Assembly: GCA_944385265.1 (NCBI GenBank)
Contig: CALWWO010000175.1
Span: 1 to 6,595, forward strand
DNA length: 6,595 nucleotides
Direction: 5' to 3'
Source: an uncultured Oscillospiraceae bacterium
GTDB lineage: Bacteria > Bacillota_A > Clostridia > Oscillospirales > Oscillospiraceae
Shown here: positions 1 to 5,182 of the stretch, in pieces
Layout: every line of letters begins with the position of its first letter
How positions within the stretch are numbered: position 1 is the first letter of the stretch
Program-made: the position numbers and the translations under genes
Notes under the pieces: model-generated
The model's input: the letters and a program-made list of their open reading frames with translations, nothing else
Told to the model about the DNA's origin: nothing
Database searches by the model: none

Positions 1-253
1 GGATAAAGTAACATCCCCTACCGCACGTCGGGGACTTTAGCTTGTTGGAAAAGACAAAGCCTTTTCCTACACAAGCGCACCAGCATGCCGCGACGCACTC
101 GCTTTCCGCAACATTGTCGTCCATCACGCCATGAAAAGAGTCATTTTTGAGGCGCATGTCCCCCAAAATGACCGGGTTTGATTTTATTCCCGCCTCTTCG
201 GAGGCGGGAACTCCTGCGAGGCTCTATCTATTGAGAGCTTTCCCGACAGACTG
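1..253. other. Gene-free intergenic stretch with serial hairpins (candidate structured RNA)
   Basis: I find no credible protein gene here; the open frames are short, lack ribosome binding sites and match no family I know. What can be seen is a chain of helices: 4-9 with 34-39 continuing as 15-18 with 30-33; 41-45 with 71-75 enclosing 47-53 with 61-67; 140-147 with 165-172; and 187-196 with 201-210. This density of perfect stems suggests a non-coding RNA, or a transcribed intergenic repeat, ending at the terminator-like hairpin at 254-283 if read on the plus strand. It shows none of the signatures I know for tmRNA, RNase P RNA, SRP RNA or T-box leaders. The element may begin left of the window. 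Strand and identity are uncertain. Confidence 0.3.
187..210 (+). repeat. 10-bp perfect hairpin with a C(UUCG)G tetraloop
   Basis: Bases 187-196 pair perfectly with 201-210 around the loop TTCG (197-200). On the plus strand this gives the closing pair C-G around UUCG, one of the most stable RNA tetraloops known. There is no T-run after it on either strand, so it is not a normal intrinsic terminator. It fits a structural stem within a plus-strand RNA better. The palindrome is seen directly; the functional reading is inference. Confidence 0.6.
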
Positions 254-283
254 AAATCCCCGACCGTATGGGCGGGGATTTTT
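254..283 (+). terminator. Terminator-like hairpin with T-run
   Basis: Bases 254-262 (AAATCCCCG) pair with 273-281 (CGGGGATTT). A 10-nt loop can extend the stem by two or three G-C pairs. On the plus strand the stem runs into TTTTT (279-283). This is the form of a rho-independent terminator for transcription from the left, possibly ending the structured region at 1-253. On the minus strand only a short T stretch follows, so activity there would be weak. Confidence 0.5.
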
Positions 284-391
284 GCCGCAGACAAAAATAA
301 GTCGGGGCAAAGCGGATCGTGCCCGGCATGTGAGAGCAACATAAAAGGATATTTTCGGAATTCAGGAAGTGGTAGTTGAACTCTCGCAATT

Positions 392-470
392 CGCAAAAAG
401 TCGGTAGCAAGCCGGAGCGCCCAGAGCGCGTTTACAAGCGAGCAGCGCAGGCGCAGCGGGACTTTTTGCG
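392..470. repeat. Palindromic element with 11-bp terminal inverted repeats
   Basis: CGCAAAAAGTC (392-402) is an exact inverted match to GACTTTTTGCG (460-470). The 57 bases between are G+C-rich and contain smaller self-pairing GCGC tracts (near 416-430 and 444-455), so a transcript could fold into a branched, REP-like structure. The plus-strand right arm has a T5 run, so weak termination is also possible. No gene lies inside. Whether it is repeated elsewhere in the genome cannot be judged from one copy. Confidence 0.5.
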
Positions 471-510
471 GAAGAGGAGGAACAGTGAAGCGGGTGACTG
501 ATTTTTATGA

Positions 511-543
511 AATAAAAAATCGGAACGAGCACAACTCGTTCCG
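511..543 (-). terminator. Intrinsic terminator of the tRNA-Gly unit
   Basis: CGGAACGAG (521-529) pairs perfectly with CTCGTTCCG (535-543) around a 5-nt loop. Read on the minus strand, the 9-bp stem is followed by A then TTTTTT (519-514) and more T/A. It begins 3 nt after the CCA end of the tRNA, so it closes a single-gene tRNA transcript. Confidence 0.9.
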
Positions 544-546
544 ACG

Positions 547-622
547 TGGAGCGGGCGACGAGGCTCGAACTCGCTACCTCCACCTTGGCAAGGTGGCGCT
601 CTACCAGATGAGCTACGCCCGC
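547..622 (-). tRNA. tRNA-Gly (anticodon GCC), CCA encoded
   Basis: This is a complete 76-nt cloverleaf read on the minus strand. The acceptor stem GCGGGCG (622-616) pairs with CGCCCGC (557-551), followed by discriminator T and encoded CCA (549-547). The D arm is GCTC/GAGC with the loop GG pair. The anticodon arm CCACC-TTGCCAA-GGTGG places GCC at positions 34-36, so it reads GGC and GGU glycine codons. The T arm is GCGAG-TTCGAGC-CTCGT with one G-U pair. One oddity is that positions 15 and 48 read T and A rather than the usual purine-pyrimidine Levitt pair. It has its own promoter and terminator and no neighbouring tRNA genes in the window. Confidence 0.97.
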
Positions 623-657
623 GTATTAAATTTTCCCGCTGTGACACGGTAAGATTA

Positions 658-685
658 ATTATATCAGAAAACGCCGGATTGTCAA
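658..685 (-). promoter_or_regulatory. Sigma-A promoter of tRNA-Gly
   Basis: Read on the minus strand, a perfect -35 TTGACA (685-680) is separated by 16 bp from a perfect -10 TATAAT (663-658). Transcription should start near 651, about 28 nt before the mature tRNA 5' end. Consensus hexamers are typical of strongly expressed stable RNA genes. Confidence 0.9.
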
Positions 686-689
686 GCTC

Positions 690-920
690 AAATCCGAAAA
701 TATCCGCCGTTACAGCGCAGGCTTTTGCCGTCGGCGCGCCGATTTGCGCTGCGGGGCTATGAGGTGCATATGCCCACGGTAGACCAGACGGGCTCCACAC
801 GATCGCCTTAGCACGACTATACCCGGCAAACTGCGAAAAAACGAGCCACATGTATACGCACGCGGCGCAGAGAGCGGAAAAATGCGGCGATACGGATATT
901 ATAAAATTGATTTTGAAGCA
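690..920. other. Intergenic stretch between divergent promoters, no supported gene
   Basis: This lies between the leftward tRNA promoter and the rightward promoter at 921-949. Both strands carry fairly long stop-free frames, but neither has a ribosome binding site with a credible start. The minus frame would run straight through the tRNA promoter and the tRNA. I recognise no protein family in either translation. It may be plain spacer or the worn remains of a gene. Confidence 0.5.
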
Positions 921-949
921 TTGACAAATATTTTAAAATAACATAAAAT
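921..949 (+). promoter_or_regulatory. Sigma-A promoter for the membrane protein gene
   Basis: TTGACA (921-926) and TAAAAT (944-949) are separated by 17 bp in an A+T-rich stretch. The predicted start near 956 leaves a leader of about 70 nt before the ATG at 1025. The -35 is perfect and the -10 has one mismatch. Confidence 0.8.
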
Positions 950-1024
950 AAATGTATCAAAAGTTATCGGTAACAGAGAGAAGGTTCACAGTCAGAAAAT
1001 ATCAGCGATAGAAAGGAGCGCGTT

Positions 1025-1678
1025 ATGGACGTGGTCGGAAGCTTTATAACACGCTTGAACCGGCGGTATTTCCTTATCTTTCCCGCCGTGTCGCTTCTTC
1101 TGTGCTTTTTATGGCCGCTGCCTGTCTTCGGTACGTATTCGCCGCCGTGGGAGCCGCCCGCGCACGAGCGCGTCACGTGGACTACCCCGTATCTGTGGGC
1201 GCTCATTGTATGCGCCGCTCTCGTCGCGGTCGATCATGTATGGGCGCGCCTCGGCAGATATGGCGCGGTGAAGCTGAAAACGCCGGCGCTCGTCTCAATA
1301 TACGCCGTATCTGCGGTCGCGGCTGCATTTTGCGGCATAGGGCTCGCGCCGGGCTGGTCGATGCTCATAAGGGCGGGCTTTTCGATCTTGGCTCTCGCGC
1401 TGTTTTATCAATCGTCGTCACCGTACCCGCGGTACGCAGCCGGTCGCGGCGGGAGTAACCCGCCGAAAAGACGCGCCACCGCGGATGAGGAGCTCTGGAA
1501 AAAACGCAACGGCAGAGCGCGGCTTTATAAAAAGCTTTTGGCTGCGTTATGCGTTGCGCGGATACTGTTTTTGCAGGCGGATCATTTCACCTCATCAGAC
1601 GGATTTTACTCCCTCCTGATATTGGTCGGCAGCCTTGCGGTGCAAAATTATAATTGGACGCTTATCGCCGAAAAATAG
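1025..1678 (+). CDS. Six-helix integral membrane protein of unknown function
   Basis: I do not recognise this 217-residue protein. Hydrophobic segments lie near residues 16-35, 55-72, 87-108, 112-129, 168-184 and 193-208, giving about six membrane helices. Arg/Lys-rich stretches at residues 10-14, 74-85 and 148-170 place both ends and the long 130-167 loop in the cytoplasm by the positive-inside rule. There is no signal peptide beyond the first helix and no catalytic or transport motif that I can name. An outward Pro/Trp-rich loop (38-54) follows helix 1. The start is supported by AAAGGAG (1012-1018) 6 nt before the ATG, with a promoter at 921-949. A strong terminator follows the TAG stop, so it is a single-gene unit, convergent with the ceramidase-like gene. 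Confidence is high that it is a real gene and low on its role. Confidence 0.85.
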   Translation: MDVVGSFITRLNRRYFLIFPAVSLLLCFLWPLPVFGTYSPPWEPPAHERVTWTTPYLWALIVCAALVAVDHVWARLGRYGAVKLKTPALVSIYAVSAVAAAFCGIGLAPGWSMLIRAGFSILALALFYQSSSPYPRYAAGRGGSNPPKRRATADEELWKKRNGRARLYKKLLAALCVARILFLQADHFTSSDGFYSLLILVGSLAVQNYNWTLIAEK

Positions 1679-1696
1679 AGCCGGAGCGGCAGTATC

Positions 1697-1732
1697 AAAC
1701 CCCGCGTGGATACAATGTCCACGCGGGGTTTT
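1697..1732. terminator. Bidirectional intrinsic terminator between convergent genes
   Basis: Bases 1697-1710 pair perfectly with 1718-1731, a 14-bp stem with a G+C core, around a 7-nt loop. Plus-strand transcription leaves the stem through TTTT (1729-1732), 18 nt after the stop of the membrane protein gene. In the other direction the flanking AAA gives a short TTT, so the same hairpin probably also stops the convergent gene ending at 1788. It is clearest for the plus strand. Confidence 0.85.
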
Positions 1733-1787
1733 GCGCGTCTATTTTGGTGAAGCGCCGCGCCGGTCTTGGCACGTCTGTTTTTGCGCC

Positions 1788-3065
1788 CTATCGCAGGTCC
1801 TTTACCGTGCCGTCAAGCCCCTGACTGTATTCGGACATCATGGCGAACAGATTTTCCTTTATGACGCGCTCGCCCAGCCCGTTTCCGGAATCGTCCTTTA
1901 TATATCCGACGGCGGTGTCCGGCACGTTCATATATATTGTCTTGCGGAACGGCGATTCGTCCTTGACGCGCCTTCCGATGGCGCTGTACATCTCGCCGTT
2001 CGTGGTGGCTATGGCGATATCGCCGAGCATGAACAGCTCAAATTCAAAATCGACGTCGCCGCGCGCCTGATCGCGCGGCTCCGGCGGGCGAGCCTCTTTG
2101 CCGCATCTCACCTTGCGCTTTGCTGCCCACAGCGGCGTATACTCCTTAAACTCCGTTATAGACCGCGCGAACTTATCGACGTCGGCGGCGAGCTTGTCGG
2201 ACATGAAATCGAGACATATCGGACCGACAGGACCGAAATCGTGCATGACGGAGCTTGCGTCCGGCAAAACATCGTAAACCCGCGCTATAAGGACTGCGTT
2301 CTGATCACCGCCCGACCCGCAGGTATGTATGACGACGGGCTTATTGTCCCACATTGCTTCGACCTTGCGGCAAGTCGCGCCGGCGAGATCGCCGCTTATC
2401 TGCGTATATTTCCCGTCCGGCTTGTTGTTCGCGAGCAGTGACGCGTGGCAGCCGTAGTTGAACAGAAACGCGATGGGCTCGCCGTCCGGCGAATCGATAC
2501 GCAGTACGATGAGCTCGCGGTCCGAATAACGGTGGCGCTCAAAGCCGGCTATCGTGTTCGCACCGCCCTCGCATATTGCGTGGCGGTTAACGTTCACATA
2601 AGACAGCCCGCTGCCGTACCCGAGCTTCGCGGGTTGAAGCGTTTTTACGCATTTTTCGACAGCTTCGCGCGTGGAGGTGCGGAACACATCGAGATACTCG
2701 GTGATGCGCGAAAGGCTGTACTCATCCTCTATCTTAAAATCGCTTGCGTTGCACGGGACGGCGTTATGGTCGTGCGTAACGGTGATAAGCACGTTTTTGA
2801 CTGATATCCCCGCCGCATCGGCTGCGATATCGCGCAGCTCATCGACATGCACGGGCAGAGCGAGCGCGTCGTACACGACGATGACGATACGCTCTTCGCC
2901 GTTGTCTATCATAAGCGCTTTTGTGTAGATATCGTCAAGAATACTGCCGAAATACGAGTCGGGACCGCCGCCGAGACCATTTTTCTTGTTATAGAACGGA
3001 AGCCACTCTTCAGGCGGGGTGATGTTTACCTTTGCTGCGGAGGCGCGTAAAATTTTTTCACTCAT
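1788..3065 (-). CDS. Neutral/alkaline ceramidase-like hydrolase, cytoplasmic
   Basis: The 425-residue protein resembles the N-terminal domain family of neutral/alkaline non-lysosomal ceramidases (PF04734 type), a zinc amidohydrolase fold. Landmarks in order are: the opening strand AAKVNITPP (10-18); VTHDH (96-100), matching the family's HTHS zinc motif; NYGCHASLL (203-211) with the second candidate His at 207; SGDLAG (224-229); GSGGDQN (250-256), at the family's GD-loop; NGEMYS (356-361) with candidate zinc ligand Glu358; and VGYIKDD (386-392) with candidate ligand Tyr388. The length suits short bacterial members. True ceramidases carry a Ser nucleophile in GDVSPN; here the loop reads GDQNAV, so the substrate may differ. 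It has no signal peptide, unlike secreted ceramidases. The start is supported by GGAG (3076-3073) 7 nt before the ATG. It is transcribed alone from the promoter at 3230-3258. Confidence 0.85.
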   Translation of the reverse strand: MSEKILRASAAKVNITPPEEWLPFYNKKNGLGGGPDSYFGSILDDIYTKALMIDNGEERIVIVVYDALALPVHVDELRDIAADAAGISVKNVLITVTHDHNAVPCNASDFKIEDEYSLSRITEYLDVFRTSTREAVEKCVKTLQPAKLGYGSGLSYVNVNRHAICEGGANTIAGFERHRYSDRELIVLRIDSPDGEPIAFLFNYGCHASLLANNKPDGKYTQISGDLAGATCRKVEAMWDNKPVVIHTCGSGGDQNAVLIARVYDVLPDASSVMHDFGPVGPICLDFMSDKLAADVDKFARSITEFKEYTPLWAAKRKVRCGKEARPPEPRDQARGDVDFEFELFMLGDIAIATTNGEMYSAIGRRVKDESPFRKTIYMNVPDTAVGYIKDDSGNGLGERVIKENLFAMMSEYSQGLDGTVKDLR

Positions 3066-3223
3066 ATAAAAGCTCCATTCTGCCGCAGAATATAAGTATT
3101 ATATCGGATCGCCTCAGCGGCACTTTATGCTCTTATCTGCGCCGTATGCCCGCGGCAAGCAAACGACGGCGTTATCAGAGTATTTTGTAAGCGGCTTTTG
3201 AGCATATGTCCCGATACGCTGTT
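3066..3223 (-). promoter_or_regulatory. Long foldable 5' leader of the ceramidase-like gene
   Basis: From the predicted start near 3223 to the ATG there are about 158 nt, long for a simple leader. Pairing options include a long-range 7-bp helix 3126-3132 with 3200-3206. Nearer the start codon is a 6-bp helix, 3081-3086 with 3117-3122, enclosing a perfect hairpin 3090-3095 with 3099-3104. The last helix ends 4 nt before the ribosome binding site, so folding could affect translation. A TATAAT at 3103-3098 might be a second -10 but lacks a good -35. I match it to no known riboswitch. Confidence 0.4.
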
Positions 3224-3229
3224 ATTTAA

Positions 3230-3258
3230 AATATACAAAATTAGATGCCACATGTCAA
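3230..3258 (-). promoter_or_regulatory. Sigma-A promoter of the ceramidase-like gene
   Basis: On the minus strand, TTGACA (3258-3253) is separated by 17 bp from TATATT (3235-3230). It sits immediately after the terminator of the upstream surface-protein gene, which makes the ceramidase-like gene an independent transcription unit rather than an operon member. Confidence 0.8.
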
Positions 3259-3269
3259 TAATAACGCAG

Positions 3270-3302
3270 AAAACGGGACGGGGAAAACTCCCGCCCCGTT
3301 TT
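3270..3302 (-). terminator. Intrinsic terminator of the complete surface-protein gene
   Basis: Bases 3270-3277 and 3279-3282 pair with 3295-3302 and 3290-3293. The one mismatch on the plus strand (3278/3294) becomes a G-U pair in minus-strand RNA, which shows that the minus strand is the functional direction. The stem is G+C-rich and leaves through TTTT. It lies 11 nt after the stop codon of the gene ending at 3314. Confidence 0.85.
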
Positions 3303-3313
3303 AAAATGAGCGG

Positions 3314-4924
3314 TTATTTCTTTTTCTTTTTGCCGAAAATAACGACCGCTATTATCCCGGCGCATGATACGGCGATGAGGGCTATCCACAATATCATGTT
3401 AGCATTGTCGCCCGTATCGGGCTCGTCAGAAGCGTCAGGCTCTGTAGTATCTTCGGGTTTTGACGTATCTTCAGGCTTTGTAGTCGTGTCGTCCGGATCG
3501 GTCGATGTGGTCGGCTCTTCGGGAGTTGCGCTGGGGTCGGGCGTCTTGCAGACTGTGCAAACGCCGTCAACAAAGTTGTGGGCGATCATCGCAATGTCGG
3601 TGACGTCTTTCGTATCCTCGTACGGCGTTCCATTGAATGTTACGGTCGCCGTATATGTCGTAACGCCCTTCGCCGTGCATGTTGCGGGCGTTTTTACGGT
3701 GTGCCCGATCGCAGCGGCAACGGGTATCTCATCGTCGCCGTCCTCGCACGTGAACGTCGCCGTGGCGGATGAGCCGTCATCTGCCCATGCCCATACAGGT
3801 CCCGTATAAACGTGCGTATGCGTCGTCACAGAATCACCGGAGGAGAGAGCCTGCTCGTTTACAGTGACATTTCCACTGCTGGAGTTAGTTACAGTTACGC
3901 CGTCCGCCGGGATTGTGAGCGCGGCGTCGCCTGCGATAATATTTACGCTGTCGCCTGCCTGAGCCGCACCGGCTTTTTCAGCGATATCTGTCGCGCCGAC
4001 GATATACAGCGTATCTATCTGCCCCGCCGGTGTAAAGCCTGCTACTGCGCTGTCATCCGGAACATATTCTGCAGGAGATGAGGTAAATGTCCCGCCCGTG
4101 ACCGTCGTCTGCCCGTTGTTGGTAATTGTCCCGTCTATATTGCCGCCCGTTATCGAGAGCGACCCAGTCTGACCGACCGTTATATTGCCGTTCACAGCAG
4201 TTTCATCGCCAGATATTTCCGTATCATAATTTAAACTCAAATTCCCGGCTATTTCGGTGCCGTTCGATATGGTTAAAGTGCCCGTAGTCGCAGAAGAGGT
4301 GCCGGCGGTAATGCTGCCGCTCGAAACATCCACGTTCGAAAGCGTGATCTGAGCGCCGGAGCCGTCATAAAGCGCACGACTGCTTCCCCTGAGTGAGCCG
4401 CCGCTTATGTTTATCGTACACGGACCGTTCAGCGCGGTGATCGCCGCATAGTTCAGGCTGCTGCTTCCGGAGAAATCGATATTTGCGTTTTCAATATTCA
4501 GCGTCGCACCGTTTCTCATATATATACAGCCGAGCATACCGCCCGTTTTACTGTTTACAAGTGAGCCTCCGTTCCCGATTATCGTAAGCGACGCGCCAGA
4601 TTCAAGATTGAACAGGGAATTGACTAATGTTTCATCGCTAAGCGAGATCGTATACCCGTTCAAATCAAGCGCAACGGGGAAGCTAATAACAGGCGTACCT
4701 GTTATTACTATATTGCCGTCAAGTACGAACGTCTGTCCTTCGGCATATTGTGACCAGCTTATGTAGGTGACAAAATCGCTCGCGTCGTCACTTCCAAAAT
4801 GGTAATACCCGTCGTCCTGTAAATACTCGCTGAAATCCTTATCCGCCGCGAACGCCATTATCGGCAGGACGGCGATGGCGATGATAAGCGCCAGAAATAC
4901 AGTCAACAACTTCATCTTTTTCAT
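3314..4924 (-). CDS. Secreted wall-anchored beta-helix surface protein
   Basis: From the ATG at 4924 the product is 536 residues. Residues 1-26 form a classic Sec signal peptide with likely cleavage after MAFA. Residues about 85-280 carry short repeating strands such as LTIIGNGG, LNIENANID, INISGGSL and TTVTGGTF, typical of right-handed beta-helix (pectate-lyase-like) surface proteins. Residues 300-395 form a module shared with the next gene upstream (NSSSGNVTVN, THTHVYTGPVWAW). A TCTAKGVTTYTATVTF segment (415-430) leads to GVCTVCK (454-460). A Thr/Pro/Asp/Glu linker (461-501, with KPEDT twice) precedes EPDTGD (501-506), a hydrophobic helix and a KKKKK tail, the plan of a sortase substrate with a non-LPXTG motif. 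The likely role is an adhesin or glycan-contact protein; the ligand is unknown. A further ATG 9 nt upstream (4931-4933) abuts the ribosome binding site and is an unlikely start. Confidence 0.9.
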   Translation of the reverse strand: MKKMKLLTVFLALIIAIAVLPIMAFAADKDFSEYLQDDGYYHFGSDDASDFVTYISWSQYAEGQTFVLDGNIVITGTPVISFPVALDLNGYTISLSDETLVNSLFNLESGASLTIIGNGGSLVNSKTGGMLGCIYMRNGATLNIENANIDFSGSSSLNYAAITALNGPCTINISGGSLRGSSRALYDGSGAQITLSNVDVSSGSITAGTSSATTGTLTISNGTEIAGNLSLNYDTEISGDETAVNGNITVGQTGSLSITGGNIDGTITNNGQTTVTGGTFTSSPAEYVPDDSAVAGFTPAGQIDTLYIVGATDIAEKAGAAQAGDSVNIIAGDAALTIPADGVTVTNSSSGNVTVNEQALSSGDSVTTHTHVYTGPVWAWADDGSSATATFTCEDGDDEIPVAAAIGHTVKTPATCTAKGVTTYTATVTFNGTPYEDTKDVTDIAMIAHNFVDGVCTVCKTPDPSATPEEPTTSTDPDDTTTKPEDTSKPEDTTEPDASDEPDTGDNANMILWIALIAVSCAGIIAVVIFGKKKKK

Positions 4925-4933
4925 AAAAATCAT

Positions 4934-4941
4934 CCTCCTTT
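4934..4941 (-). promoter_or_regulatory. Ribosome binding site that decides the surface-protein start
   Basis: AAAGGAGG (4941-4934) is a near-perfect anti-16S match. The ATG at 4933 starts directly after it with no spacer. The ATG at 4924 is 9 nt away, the normal distance, and opens directly into the Lys-rich signal peptide. The start at 4924 is therefore preferred. Confidence 0.85.
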
Positions 4942-5034
4942 AAATAAATTCAGCATACCTTTATATTGACAAGTTTTTCAGACTGATTTTCAGCTTACGG
5001 TAATACCCCCTGATTTTAATTATGGTATATTACA

Positions 5035-5063
5035 AATATAATACATTGCGGTGCAAATTTCAA
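5035..5063 (-). promoter_or_regulatory. Promoter of the complete surface-protein gene
   Basis: On the minus strand, TTGAAA (5063-5058) is separated by 17 bp from TATATT (5040-5035). The predicted start near 5028 gives a leader of about 100 nt. Together with the terminator at 5132-5167 this separates the gene from its upstream paralogue. The -35 and -10 each deviate by one base from consensus. Confidence 0.65.
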
Positions 5064-5131
5064 CAATATCAAAAAATTTATTTATTTTTCCGGGATTTTT
5101 AGCGAAATATACAATACGCGGCGAAAATGGC

Positions 5132-5167
5132 AAAAAAAACAAGGCGGAATAATTTCCGCCTTGTTTT
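5132..5167 (-). terminator. Strong intrinsic terminator of the right-hand surface-protein gene
   Basis: Bases 5136-5149 pair perfectly with 5154-5167 around a TAAT loop. Read on the minus strand the stem ends in an uninterrupted run of eight T (5139-5132). The stem begins 15 nt after the stop codon of the gene ending at 5183. The plus-strand exit has TTTT, so some two-way activity is possible. Confidence 0.92.
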
Positions 5168-5182
5168 AAAAGCTTATGTTAT

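Noticed and set aside
184..410. Two overlapping short minus-strand open frames and one at 362-583
   Set aside because: No ribosome binding sites; they lie over hairpins and the palindromic element, so structured non-coding DNA explains them better.
547..622. Integration site (att) at the tRNA-Gly 3' end
   Set aside because: I found no second copy of the tRNA 3' end and no integrase or phage gene in the window.
432..851. 139-codon minus-strand open frame starting ATG at 851
   Set aside because: It runs through the tRNA promoter, the entire tRNA-Gly and its terminator, has no ribosome binding site, and matches no known family.
1635..2441. 268-codon plus-strand open frame
   Set aside because: Antisense shadow of the ceramidase-like gene; it also crosses the 14-bp terminator hairpin at 1697-1732. 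The minus-strand protein has clear family motifs.
3098..3103. TATAAT on the minus strand as the main promoter of the ceramidase-like gene
   Set aside because: No acceptable -35 about 17 bp upstream, while TTGACA-17-TATATT at 3230-3258 is a much better promoter. The hexamer is also part of a hairpin in the leader.
3446..3478. Short tandem repeat coding KPEDT twice, considered as a phase-variable repeat
   Set aside because: Only two degenerate units in an in-frame linker; the unit length is a multiple of three, so it would change linker length at most and not switch the gene.
3198..3809. 203-codon plus-strand open frame rich in Ser/Val
   Set aside because: Antisense shadow of the Thr/Pro/Asp/Glu linker and sorting tail of the surface protein; it crosses that gene's terminator.
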